Assembly (NCBI RefSeq): GCF_019320115.1
Contig: NC_089598.1
Coordinates: forward strand, 78,742,570-78,806,569
DNA: 64,000 nucleotides
Reading direction: 5' to 3'
Source of the DNA: Miscanthus floridulus
Taxonomy: Eukaryota > Streptophyta > Magnoliopsida > Poales > Poaceae
Each line of letters opens with the position of its first letter. The first letter of the stretch is position 1. Positions 23,401 through 33,829 of this stretch are shown here, piece by piece. Both the position numbers and the translations under genes were made by a program. The notes under the pieces were generated by a model, which worked only from the letters and a program-made list of their open reading frames with translations, was not told the DNA's origin and searched no databases.

Positions 23401-24896
23401 GAAAGGCTTGGCGTGCTAAGCAAATTGCCCTAGCAATTTGATGGGATAGTTGGGAGGAAGCGTACAACAGGGTGCCCCACATCTTATGTGCAATACATTA
23501 CTACAACCCTGGCTTGAAATGGTTTGTGGACGCTGGAGGGATGTGTTTTCTAGACCTGTTGAGGCATGTCCTCTATCGTGTGTTCTGGTCGTTCGCGCAA
23601 ACGGAACATGCATTCCAGTTTTATCGGCCAGTCGTACTTGTTGATGGCACTTTCCTGATAGGAAAGTACAGGGGCACCTTGATGATGGCTGCTGTTGTTG
23701 ATCCTGAGGACCAGGTAGTACCTATGGCTTTTGCTTTGGCAGAGGGAGAGAACAATGAATCATGGTCATGGTGCATGCGGCTTCTACGTGTACAAGTGCT
23801 TGGCCCATCTCGCACTATATGTTTGATCTCGGACCATCACATCGGGCTTCTTAATGTTGTAGCTGAGCATATAGATGGGTTCCCACCTCTAGTGCATAGA
23901 TGGTGCATGAGACACTTTGCCGCTAATTTCTGGCGGCATCAGCGGAAGCAGGAGGTATGTGACAAGGTAAAGGCTCTATGTTGTGTACGTACAGAGCACT
24001 AGTTCAAGGAGACAAAGAGATAACTAGACAAGATGGTAAATGAAGCGAGAAAGGCCTGGTTAGAGGCATACATGGAACAGAAGGCTCAGTGGACGTTAGC
24101 ATATGATGAGGGGAGTTTTAGGTATGGCATCATGACCACTAACTCCTCGGAACCCTTCAATTATGTATTCACTGGAGTTTGATCGTTGTCTGTGTCAGGA
24201 ATTGTTGAGTTCTCCTTTCATAAGTGCAACGAATATTTTGTCAAGAGGTGAGAACTTGCGCAGAGGAATATAGCTGAGCAGGGGCATTTTGGAAAGGCTA
24301 GAGCTGAACATTTGAAAGAGGCCAAGGAATTGGCCAAGCAGCACACCGCCGAGCCGTATGGACCCCGCCGCCATATCTTCAATGTACGGGGCAAGGATGG
24401 CACAAGCTTGGGTGGCAAATGTTATGGTAGACAAAACTACCGAGTTGATTTTAAAAAGGTAGAGTGTAGTTGCAACGTCCCTCAGATCATGCATGCCCCT
24501 TGCTCTCATATGATCATGTCCTATAGGGTTCGCGGGTACAACTATAAGAATCTGCCATATATGTCACCCTTGTATCTCCATTCGAACACCGTTAATATTT
24601 GGGAGATGAGCTTCGAGCCATACCTTGACCCGACATGATGGTCACCTTATAATGGTTATGACTACGTGCCGCATCCGGATCTAATGAAGGTAGGGAAGGG
24701 TAGAAGGAAGAAGAAGCGACTCAAGGGGGACTTGGACGCTATGAGAGGGTATGGCGAAGACATGTACGGAGGGGGAGACTTCAACGAGACCCGTGATAGG
24801 AATCTTTGCTCCGTTTGCAAAGAATCTGGTCACAAGGCTAGTAGGCATAGAAGACGAGGGCAGCAGGTGCTTTCATATTGTGTTCATATTACATAA
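20487..24896 (+). pseudogene. MuDR-type (MULE) transposase, interrupted
   Basis: Reading from 'MDITYDDFDDSMEFLEM', the usual MuDR-like parts appear in order. The N-terminal acidic region includes 'FGGDFTLKGRFDTRKTRAYY'. The DNA-binding-like 'VYHHRPYTVTHSDQELRYHV' and 'CKNGCMWRLNARK' follow. The MULE core has 'VVLVDGTFLIGKYRGTLMMA' (first Asp), 'ICLISDHHIGLLNVV' (second Asp) and 'HRWCMRHFAANFWRH'. The SWIM finger is 'CSCNVPQIMHAPCSH' and the terminal zinc knuckle 'CSVCKESGHKASRH'. It would cut and join element ends in the nucleus. At least eight in-frame stops, most TGA or TAG, and a 1.57-kb insertion break it. No intron is needed except around the insertion. It reads straight into the leader of the PMD remnant. 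Confidence 0.85.
21031..22604 (+). mobile_element. Non-autonomous 1.57-kb element inside the transposase exon
   Basis: A 7-bp direct repeat 'ttcaaac' flanks it. Removing the insert plus one repeat would rejoin the transposase frame at 'NEFKQEEEED', which confirms the ends to a base or two. The left end reads 'ggtgaaagcatctaggcccc' and the right end '...ggcatcttgatcct', weak inverted repeats of each other. It has no coding capacity. The middle is full of 'gaccggacg'-type words. A diverged relative lies at 49.26-50.74 kb. The superfamily is not clear to me. Confidence 0.75.
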
Positions 24897-24988
24897 CAAG
24901 TAGTTCAAATTTTGCAATGCTACATAATGTTAATTTGAATATTGTTAATTTGAATACTCTAACCCTTTGTATATCAATTTGTAACAGG

Positions 24989-25114
24989 ATGACCCCTCCC
25001 ACGCTGCACCAGATGTACCCCCTTCTTGAGGTGGAGTACGATGACCCCCTTCTTCCACCGGACGATAAGGTTTCGAAGAGGCGTTCGAGGGATCCTTACA
25101 TTCCTAGGACTTAG
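24989..25114 (+). pseudogene. Internally deleted PMD gene of MULE 2 (42-codon in-frame remnant)
   Basis: The 130 bp before the start match the leader of the MULE 1 PMD gene closely ('ttaatttgaatactctaacc', 'atcaatttgtaaca'). The remnant encodes 'MTPPTLHQMYPLLEVEYDD' (exon 1 start), then 'LPPDDKVSK' (matching the end of exon 2 in MULE 1, 'LPPDDEASK'), then 'RDPYIPRT' and a stop (matching the last exon). Three pieces of the gene are thus fused in one open frame. The 3' region also matches MULE 1. Whether the short peptide is made is unknown. Confidence 0.75.
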
Positions 25115-25735
25115 TTCGTTATGTCGTACTTATGTCAAACGAATATTGTCGTCCTCTGAATCAATGAAAATGTTATGTGGCAACTTATCGTCCATTTATC
25201 TACTTCATATTCGTTTCAACTTGCACACGGTCACGACAGCACTTATAGTTGTTTATAGCACCGACAGCAGCTCTCGTTCAGTTGCAATTGAGGCTGGTCA
25301 GTTTCTGTCCGCATCCAGGTGCTGCCGCGCCGTAAGTCATGGCGCGTCACTACCGTGCCATGGGCTATGGCGTGGTAGAACCTGGGCTATGGCGTGGTAG
25401 AACCAGTGCTGAATCATATTCAAAATAATTTCACTCGATTATGTTCGTTTTAGACATTCTCAACGCATGATACAAACGGATGAGATCACTTAAGATCGAC
25501 CATGGGTAATTCTAGTATATGATATATGGGTTCAATACATCAATAGTTCAAATGAAAAATAAGACAACACAATGAAATTTCTAGTATATAGCTACATTGA
25601 TCATTAATAAAGCATGGAACTAACAAACGACGTAATAAAAAACCCTCAGCCAGAAACATACTGAGTAAGAAACTCGTCGTCCGAGTACCAATTATCAACC
25701 ACAACCCTGTTGCTGTGGCTAGGCTCACCTGCATT
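25115..25735. other. MULE 2 internal spacer with TIR-like piece and 22-bp tandem duplication
   Basis: After the PMD 3' region the sequence turns GC-rich at 25.31-25.40 kb, with 'gccgcgcc' and 'catggcgcgtcactaccgtg' words like those of the TIRs. Then 'gggctatggcgtggtagaacc' occurs twice in tandem (25365-25385 and 25387-25407). The rest is AT-rich with no supported gene. Confidence 0.6.
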
Positions 25736-25738
25736 ACC

Positions 25739-27443
25739 CTAATCTGTCTTTCGCCTGTAGTAAGCGGCCTCCGCTTCATCTGCGGCCTGAGACAAGAACG
25801 TGTTCTCTTCCTCCTCCGCCTGTAAGTCTGCCTCTGCTAGAGCGATGAGCTCGCTTAGTCTACCAGTGTCGTCCTTAGCCTCCTCCGCCTGCAAGGCCGT
25901 CTCTGCTAGAGCGATGAGCTCGCTGAGTCTGGCAGTGTCGTCCTCATCCTCGTCTCCCTCATTAGACAACACAATCGGTGATTCAACGGTGCGACCAGCT
26001 CGCTTTCTGTGCTCATCTAACTTCTTTTCCTCGTACCTTGCACGAGCCACCTCTACAGCATGTTCCTCACTGCATCCAATCTCTTCATGTATAAAATGCA
26101 ATCAGTTAGCAATACGATTATATTACATTTAAAATTAGGCAACGAAAAAAGGCTTTCAAGCACTCACTGGCACATAATGCAACAACATGCTCGTTCAAGA
26201 CCTGCATCTGTACTCTTGTCTCCTCCCTTGCCTCCTTTCTTGTCCTTTCCTCCTCTAACGTCATCCGTCTCTCCAATCCCTATTTGTCAAGCCCAACATC
26301 GATCAGGTTATAAATACCGTGCTGTTTAGCAAACTCACGTATCTTGTCTTTATGATGTTTAACGAATAGGTTGGCGTAGTCAGGTCTATATCCTCTCTTC
26401 CGTGCAATTACTTGCTTCCCCTTCAGTTCATCCAAGAACTTAGCTTGACCACCATAACATTCCCACCTATATTTCCTAGTGCTCTGTTCAAACAAAAAAT
26501 TATATCATATATGTCTTAGCAAAAGAAACAAAATACCACAAAAATAATATCATATATGTCTAACAAAATTATTTTATGGTTACCACAAAAATAACCAACT
26601 TCATCATAGTCAACCATATGGCCGCAATAATGGCCTATTTCAAGCTCTAAAGGGACTAGACCGTAGTTGGATTTAACACCACATTCGCACTTGACTGGAG
26701 GTGCTTTGTAAATTAATATTTCTTTCTTCTTTTGCTTTGCCTTTGGAGGTTCTTCTGGCCATTGGTTCTTTGGACCATACAACCACTCCTTGAAACGACA
26801 CTTCGTCATTGAATACACCTAAATAAGATGACATTAATACATGAACACATATAGCTCCATATTTCAACACATACACTTTGCACTTACTTCATGCTTGTTT
26901 GGACACACAAACTCCAACGTATTCTCAGGGTTTATCACAGCTCGATCTCCGCAATCGCACAGAGAAGGTTCCTCGAGTCGTCTAACTGTGGCTAAGTGCT
27001 TCTCCTTAGCCATCATTGGAGGAGGGTTAGGGGAAGGTAGAACCCACCGCTCGAAGTGCTCTCGTGGATGTCGCCCTCTCCACCAATCGTCGAAAAGAAG
27101 GTACCTGGGGTCAAACTTGTCTGCACCATCGATCCACTGAAAGAAAAAAAAACACCTCTTATGGGCCTACACAATAAAATTCCAACAAAATATTAGTAAC
27201 CTAGTAATATAAATGAAGAAAAAACATACAAAAATAATTACTTATATAAAAACGACTGTATGTGTAGAAGCAACGAGCCGCTGTGTCCGGATGTCTCGAT
27301 TGAAACACGTCGGCCGGACGACCACAGTCACAGTTAAGAACAGGGAGTTCAGAGGGACGGGGGCATCTTTGCTAGACTCGTCGGATACAATTATTAGGAC
27401 GACCCCGTTTTCGCCATAACTGCTTCCGAAACATGTCTTTCAT
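25739..27443 (-). pseudogene. GRF-type zinc-finger protein gene carried by MULE 2
   Basis: At least five minus-strand exons with good splice signals are visible. Exon A holds the first finger 'LNCDCGRPADVFQSRHPDT', ending 'CFYTY', and has one TAG upstream of it. Exon B (26888-27136, gtaagt donor) has 'KFDPRYLLFDDWW', 'FERWVLPSPNPPPMM' and a second finger 'CDCGDRAVINPENTLEFVC'. Exon C (26600-26818) has 'CECGVKSNYGLVPLELEIG' and 'HYCGHMVDYDE'. Exon D (26168-26483) has 'YRWECYGGQAKFLDELKG' and one TAG. Exon E is an acidic coiled coil with two copies of 'TGRLSELIALAEADLQAEEE'-like sequence. GRF fingers bind nucleic acid in other proteins; the role here is unknown. Two stops suggest the copy is dead. 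Confidence 0.7.
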
Positions 27444-27859
27444 CTAATAAAACGGTTCAAATTAAACATCAATCAAAACAACGTAAATTATTGTAAAATA
27501 TAATCATTTGCATTGCAACTAAAATAATATAACCAACACTTATAGCAAAAAATATATACATGGTAAACATACTTCTAACTAAATAATTAACCTTAACATT
27601 GACAAAATCAAACTAATATCTTCCTCCAAACCATAGCCCATAGTTCCCAAACATAATTTTTCTCCTAACCTTAACCTCCATTCATAATATTCCTATCCAC
27701 CATTCAAACGAAAAAAGTGCGTCATTACCTTGAACAAGACTGAGGAGGGAGGGAGGCGGCCGGGGAATACAAGGGAAGGGAGGGAGGGATGTGGCCGCGG
27801 GCAAGCGGGCTGGCGCTGGCGCGGCGGCGGGCGCGGCAGGCGGATGCGGGCAGGCGGGA

Positions 27860-28075
27860 CTAGCCGTGGGGCTTTTATTCGGCTCTTCCTCGATGGCGCG
27901 GCAGGTCCTGCCACGTCAGCCGGTCAGCCTTTCCAGTCGTCGCCACGTCAGCCACCCGCCGCGCTACTATGCATGGCGCAGGCAATAAGCGTGGCCAAAA
28001 ATATTAGTTTAAAAAAACAACAGTGTTAGATTCAAAATTAGTTTACAAACAAATGTTAAAATTAAAAAAAAAATC
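27860..28075 (-). repeat. MULE 2 right TIR
   Basis: Reverse complement of the left TIR: 'ggcgcggcaggtcctgccac', 'gtcagccggtcagcctttcc', 'gtggccaaaaatattagttt' and the AT-rich terminus '...gttaaaattaaaaaaaaaat'. The GC-rich 27.73-27.86 kb just inside it resembles the GC-rich block next to the left TIR. Confidence 0.8.
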
Positions 28076-31000
28076 ACATCCGCAGCTGTTGGGCGCCCAC
28101 CTGTGATTCTGAAATCTCCCGGTTTCACGTACCCTAAGTCGAATTCTAGAGTACGAACATAAAATGATTTATAGGATGTGGCATTTTCTTCTTAGAAACT
28201 ACGAACATGGGATGAACCCGACCTCTCTCTATTTAAACTTTGAAAAACAAACGGTTCTACCTAGGCAGCTAGCTTGGCTTTAAATTAAGTTTTTATTCAC
28301 GATGCAAGAACAGGTGCAGATCAGCTTTAGAGCATTAGACCCTACGGTATTTTTACACTGCTGCGGGGATTGCGCTTGAGCTAAATAGCAGTTGCGGCAG
28401 CCAGCTCCTACGGTATTTTTACACTGCTGCGGGGATTGCGCTTGAGCTAAATAGCAGTTGCGGCCGCAGCTGGCTCCGACAGATTCGTTTTTTTTTCATC
28501 CGGAATAGTATTTTTCTCTCACAAATTTCTCCATATTCATTCAGATTCCTCCAAAATTTCTTCAAGCGAACGGGGCCATAGCTAGTGGGTGGTTTTGTAA
28601 CAGAACGTGGCATTTTCAACAAACTACTCCTGAACATTTTGCAAACTCAAAATCGAATTCTCACACGGGGACATATATATAGGGTGGTTTCCATATTTTT
28701 ACACTTATATAAAGACAAAACTAAGGGGTGGTATCTTCTCTCCTCAATCAAATTCTTTCCATAACAACGGACACTAAAACTAAGCAACATTTTGGTACTG
28801 TCAAATTTGAGGCAGGCAAAGGCAAGTAATCGGTGTTTAATTTTTTTTTTTTTTTTTTTTTTTTGCCTCGTTCTTTTCTTTGGTGAGTCGGGGAGACTTG
28901 TGTAAAATGGGGCCTTTACCAAAAGATTGTCATTCGGCTAAGTGATGATCCCTAAATTTGATCATAGCTGCGCTCCAAGAACATTTTCCAAATTATAACT
29001 AAATCATATAGTATATCATTTCTTTGTTTCCGTGTCTGAATTAGGATAAGAGTGATCTGTTGGCCAAAGCCGTTTGGCGTATTGCAGCTACATCAGATCG
29101 TCTTACTTTATGTTTATGTATATTCTGAAAATCTTTGTGAACTCGGAACCTGAAAGTGAGATGGCAACGACCGCCTTGCATCAGCGCATTATATAGCAAG
29201 CTAAAAGGCATATCTTGCCTTTACTGAAAAAGTTTTTAAAAAGGCTGGGTTCATATTATGAAAAGGTCCGATCCATATGGTTCATAAACATTTGTTATTC
29301 ACTTTCAATGTACTTAGAGAACCCTTCTTTTTAAAAAAAAGAAAAAGAAAAAGAAATGCTCGGCTTACGGCTTCCTCCCTCTTCTAAGAACATGTCAGGT
29401 GCCGCCATAGAATATACAGAGATCACTTTCTGCCGATCAAGGACAATGGTGTGCTCGGCCTTGCTTTCTGCTTGCAGTTGCAGGCTGCAGCTGCGTAGCA
29501 CCACTGCACCAACCAGCCACAAATGGAATGGAACAGCAGCAAGCAGTCAGAAGTAGAGCAGCTCTTTCGACCAGGCACAATAATGATGAATCTTGACTTT
29601 TTGTTGTTCATCGGCTCCAACCTTTGGTGCGAGGCCATGATGATGTGGAATGTAGTACTAGTACTCCGTATCTACTAGTAGCACCTCGGTTCGGAATAGA
29701 GCACAATTATAATTATAAAATTTAATTTTAATTAAACTTGTAAAGTTTGATTAAGCTTATATAAAAATATAGATATTTATGAAATCAAATGGTAGTCTTT
29801 AATATCCTACTGATGAGCTTGATTCTTCAATAAAACCAATGCCATCAGTTTCTTTGTCATCCTCTAAATTTGAAGTTTGGAAGATTTTATGCATTGTATT
29901 GGATCTTTTTTGTCCTATAATATTGTTAGATTTATCAAAACTTTCCATGTCTGTTGAAAACCACTATGGCCTCAGCCAACCGTTAGCCGGTCTTGTGAAC
30001 GTATCAACATCCACATGTTTCAAGCTTTCCCAAAGAAACTATGAAAACATCACGAGCGATTTGCTTATCTCAAAACTACTACCCATGTCATTCTACTGCA
30101 CTACTGTCAACTATGATGTAATCATATTTGTTTCCACTGTGATTAGTTTCTCGTGAAGAAAAAAGAAGAACGGTGTCCATTGTGTTGATTGTAAGCTTCT
30201 CATGCATGTGCATTGGGTCATTGGGAAACCAATAGACCAATTGCATGCAAAACACTCAAAAACCAATATGCTTTTCTTGATTTGGTCATAACATCGGTTG
30301 TAGAAATTTGTTCTTCTCATAGGTTACACCATTAAAGTCGTCAAACTTGAGCCATGGTAATTAGAATTGACAAGCTATATTCGGTTGTTTCCCTTTCGCT
30401 TTATTACTTAGTTACTTTTTAATTCCTCTCGATTGTCCCAGCCCGTATTTTGGTGGTTTGCTTGCCGACATTCTTGCATTGGATGTCCTCCTGCTGTACT
30501 GGTGCTGTTGTTCACCCCCACCCTGCCGCCTTCCATCGGCATCTGCCCGCCGCGGTCCTCTGCCATGCTAGCCGTCCGCCTTCCTTGCCTCCCTTCCCTG
30601 CCACTGCCACTTCCTTGGCCAGTTGGCCCCCCGCTGTCCCCTTGCTATACCGTTAGCCATACTTATCAGCCATGATAAAATATTTTTTTCTTACAACAAA
30701 ACAGTATTAGTCAGCTTATAAGTCATAGAAAGGATCGGGTTGATAGCCCGCCGTAACAACCCCAGTCTCCCAAACCCTCTTCCCATTCCTAACCTCGGCC
30801 ACCTGTTGGCTGTTGCAATCGCATTCTATTCTGGCTCCGTTTGGCCGACCTCAGGTAGTCAGGTGGAAGTAAGCGTGTGTCTTCTCGAGCAACACGTACT
30901 ACACGGCTGTACATCCACCATGGGCCTTTTTTTAGGCTTTTTTTTGGAATGTAGATAAAAAAAAATTCTAGCACATTTGAGGCCCCCTTCCTCAATAGCA

Positions 31001-32780
31001 AATTAACACACAAAGTCTTCTTCAGGGACCGAATACTTGGAAATTGGAATCCTACACTTATCCTGTGTTTCTCCTCCATTCCAAAGAGGAAATTATTGGA
31101 TTCTGTATCTATATGTTAAAATTCACTAGAATCTAAGTACATTTACATGAGATTTTAGAATTATGGGATCTTTTTCATCTAGATTCCACAAATCTCTTGG
31201 AAACCAAACGAGACCTTACATGGACCATGTTCGGTGAAACTATTTATCAGCCATGGTACAGTACAATGTTCTTCTCTCGTAACAAAATAGCATGAGTTGG
31301 CTTATCAGCGGCAGAAATCATCGGCCCGGAAAGAAACCATCGGCCCGGAAAAATCTGGCAGTACATTTCTGGTTACCGAGTGAGAGTTACGGTGATATTT
31401 ATTTAGTCAAAACAAAAAGGCCGTCATGAAAAAGCGCCACTTTATCACAAAAGCACCAAGTCTATGTCTGAGTCAAAAAGAAAAGAAAAGAAAAAAGAAC
31501 TGTTCCATTTCGTTTCGGCGAGAGAATCCGATTGCCGGTGGTCAGGTCGCATGTGCACCGCACAATCACATTAGTGGGCAAACACAAAGATCAGCGTCCA
31601 CATCTAACAGACGCACGCACGGCGACACAAACGCGAGAGAAGAACCACCCACCGCCCGTCCGCCGGAAGATGAACAGCACCAACCGACATTGATTACTAC
31701 AATAGTGCTGCGAGCAGCACCAAACGTGGAGCTCGGGCATGAGGTGCTGTGTCACGGGCGTAACGGAGCGGGCAGAGCAGGTGGCGTGTCACCACTAAAG
31801 CAGTCGCCAGCAGCGAGCAATGCGGCCGTGAGAGCGCCGAGGCGGCGGACGGCGATTAAAGAAAGCAGGGGGGGGGGGGGGGGGGGTGTGGGGGGCGGAA
31901 AGCGACCGAACACGGCGGGGCAGAGGCGGGGGACACCTCCAGATGCCAGCGCGTGCCGCGGTGGAGAGCTCCCGCGACCGGCCGCATCTGAGTGATGAGT
32001 GACCAGAGCTGCGCGCGCTTGTCCGTACTCTACGCGCCTCACACAGGTTTCTAGAGGAATCTCAAAGGGATGAGCATCAGCATCAGCTTGTGCCCATGAC
32101 TGCTGACTAGGCGGTTAATCGCCCCGTGTCTTATCTTAATCGCCAGTGGTGCTCCGACGCAATCGAACAGTGCCGTTCGCAGAGGAAGAGAGGGCAGGGT
32201 TAATCAGCACTGCGCGATTATTCCAGCTACTACGCATTGTTCGTGTTGCTAAGAGCAGAGCACCAACATTCGCTGCAGCATTCCTCAGTTCCAAACAGAG
32301 AAGAGAATCGCTGCCTGTGATCATGTCATCGTTACTACAGTATTAAGCGTGAGCATAATCTTCCATCAAAAAAAGAAAGAAAAGAAAGAAAAAGCATGAG
32401 CATGATCTCAAAAAAGAACCACGAAGCAGAAATGCTAGAAAACAGAGCCATAATATACAGCTACGGGTTTCCTTTTATCGATTCGCATATATTATGAATA
32501 TATATGATGCGACGCGATGACATGTAGTACCACATTGCGCAAGGTTCTTGTATCCAAAAAAGCGCATGGAGCTACGGCATGCTCGCACGCACCAGGAAAC
32601 AGCAAACGGGGAAAACCAAAGCTAGCAGGCGGGGAAGAACAGAAGAAGGCAGGGTAGGCAGGAATTACCATCTCCTCCCCCTACCTCCCGACCGATCCCC
32701 CAGCATGCCTGCCTTCTCTGCATCTTCTCTTCATCCATTTCAACCTCTCCTCACGGGCTCACGGAGGACTCTTGCAGCAG
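28076..32780. other. Non-coding DNA downstream of the DUF4408 gene (copy 1)
   Basis: No supported gene. I see a 58-bp direct repeat at 28.34-28.46 kb, a T24 run at 28841 and MITE-like pieces around 28.48-28.58, 30.66-30.72 and 31.23-31.31 kb ('ccggaatagtatttttctct', 'cttatcagcc' cores). There is a G19 tract at 31868 and GC-rich sequence at 31.5-32.0 kb whose ORFs on both strands show no domain. The same stretch occurs in copy 2 at about 37.46-42.16 kb. Confidence 0.55.
28341..28464 (+). repeat. 58-bp direct repeat, two identical copies 8 bp apart
   Basis: 'cctacggtatttttacactg' through '...cagttgcggc' occurs at 28341-28398 and 28407-28464 without a mismatch. The same pair is in the second large copy at 37723-37846. 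Confidence 0.9.
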
Positions 32781-32800
32781 CATCTCGCTCCCTCGGCTGG

Positions 32801-33580
32801 CTACACGCCCCGGGCCGCCGCCTGGGCCTGGCCGCGGCGGACCGTCTCCCTGTGGCGGATGAAAGAGTCGATGCGCTGCAGCTTCAGCTGGTGGCGGAAC
32901 CGGTTGATGAAGTCGTCCGCGCGCGCGTCCACCTCGCCGCCGCTGATGGCCTCCTCCTCCTCCTCCGAATCGGACTCGGACTCCGACGACTCCGGCTCCG
33001 CCACGGGGAACCGCCGGCGGCCGCGGGTCTCCCTCGTCGTGGCCGGGCGCCGCGCCTCCACCGCGCGCGCGGTCTCCTCCACCTCCTCGGCGCCGAAGTG
33101 CGCGAACGCCGACTTGTCGCTGGCCGACTTGTGCAGGCGCGCCGGGAGCCGAGGGAGCTCCGCCTCCGCCTCCGCCTCCGACCTGCTCCGCTCCATGCGC
33201 GCCGCGTGCTCCGGCTCCGGGTCGACGACGACGGGATCCTCCTTCTCCATCTCCGCCGCGGGGGGCTGCTCGTGCTCCAGATCCACCACCCTGGCCTCGG
33301 CGGGGTCGGGCTCGGGCGCGGCCGCGGCGAAGCGGCCGTTGAACGACCTCAACCGCTCGAACGCCATGGACGTCACGCGGGCCAGCCGCCGGTGCTGCTC
33401 CCATCCCGCGCCCGCAGCGGCGACGTTCTCCTCCTCTTCGCCGCCGGTCTCCGAGGCAGCGGCGGCCTTGGAGGTGACAGCGATGGTGCCGATGACGATG
33501 TTGAGGACGACGAAGAGCACGGCGGGGGTGAACCACCCGTGGACCGCGCTCAGCAGCGCGGGGATCGCCTCCTCCAGCAT
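32801..33580 (-). CDS. DUF4408 / DUF761-type small membrane protein (copy 1)
   Basis: A single exon of 259 codons. The N-terminus 'MLEEAIPALLSAVHGWFTP' leads into one hydrophobic segment ('AVLFVVLNIVIGTIAV', residues about 20-35), as in DUF4408 proteins. The middle is acidic and low-complexity ('SSESESDSEEEEEA'). The C-terminus 'DDFINRFRHQLKLQRIDSF' is the DUF761 motif. Relatives include the Arabidopsis PAMP-induced A70 protein and cotton-fibre-expressed proteins; their biochemistry is unknown. I chose the downstream Met because the DUF4408 helix starts there and the TATA box lies only about 170 bp upstream. The frame stays open to 33817 but that part lies largely across the promoter. Codons are strongly GC-biased, as is usual for intronless grass genes. 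Long ORFs on the other strand and frame are shadows. Confidence 0.85.
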   Translation of the reverse strand: MLEEAIPALLSAVHGWFTPAVLFVVLNIVIGTIAVTSKAAAASETGGEEEENVAAAGAGWEQHRRLARVTSMAFERLRSFNGRFAAAAPEPDPAEARVVDLEHEQPPAAEMEKEDPVVVDPEPEHAARMERSRSEAEAEAELPRLPARLHKSASDKSAFAHFGAEEVEETARAVEARRPATTRETRGRRRFPVAEPESSESESDSEEEEEAISGGEVDARADDFINRFRHQLKLQRIDSFIRHRETVRRGQAQAAARGV

Positions 33581-33752
33581 CGCGCCGCCCGGGCTGCGTG
33601 CGTCGCCTTGATCCGGTTGGTTGGTGGCGGTGGGGTTTCGGTGACGGCACGGCGCGTGGGAGAGGAAGCGGGGACGGCAGAGGTGCTGCTGTGCTGCCGG
33701 TGGTGGTGGTGGTGGTGGCCTGGTGGGGAAGAAGGGGGAGTCAGGAGTGGGG

Positions 33753-33761
33753 TTATTTAAA
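33753..33761 (-). promoter_or_regulatory. TATA box of the DUF4408 gene (copy 1)
   Basis: The minus strand reads 'tttaaataa' in GC-richer surroundings. A start site about 30 bp downstream would give a 5' UTR of roughly 145 nt containing a (CCA)n run at 33701-33718. No other TATA-like word lies closer. Confidence 0.6.
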
Positions 33762-33829
33762 GAGGGGAGAGTGAGGTGGGGGCGTTTCGACCACATGCTC
33801 ACGCAGGAAACGGACAAATGGAAGGTGAG

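Larger units (their letters stand above)
19600..28075 (+). mobile_element. MULE 2: Mutator-like element with MuDR-type transposase, PMD remnant and GRF zinc-finger gene
   Basis: About 8.5 kb between inverted TIRs of the MULE 1 type. The left TIR starts 'aatttttttaattttaaca' and the right TIR ends 'ttaaaattaaaaaaaaaat'. From left to right it holds a broken transposase gene (plus), a deletion derivative of the MULE 1 PMD gene (plus) and a multi-exon GRF zinc-finger gene (minus). A later 1.57-kb element sits inside the transposase. No exact target duplication is visible ('gcatccatg' against 'acatccgca' share only the core 'catcc'). The right third is also present in the second copy of the tandem repeat. 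Confidence 0.8.

Noticed and set aside
26841..27140. 99-codon plus-strand ORF, identical in both repeat copies
   Set aside because: It is the antisense shadow of GRF exon B, whose minus-strand reading has the zinc-finger motif and good splice sites.
31426..32042. 189-codon plus-strand ORF with a G-tract
   Set aside because: Only composition holds it open; it is broken by indels in the second copy and contains poly-Gly from the G-tract.
32579..33760. Long ORFs of 393 and 279 codons (plus) and 299 codons (minus) over the DUF4408 gene, and their copies at 41.96-43.14 kb
   Set aside because: They are low-complexity Arg/Leu/Gly or Ser/Ala frames created by very GC-rich codons of the real gene. 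They have no domain, while the minus-strand frame has DUF4408 and DUF761 motifs.
33581..33817. Upstream extension of the DUF4408 reading frame (338 codons in copy 1, 386 in copy 2)
   Set aside because: The extra part crosses the TATA box and differs in length between copies because of one indel. The family's N-terminus fits the inner Met.
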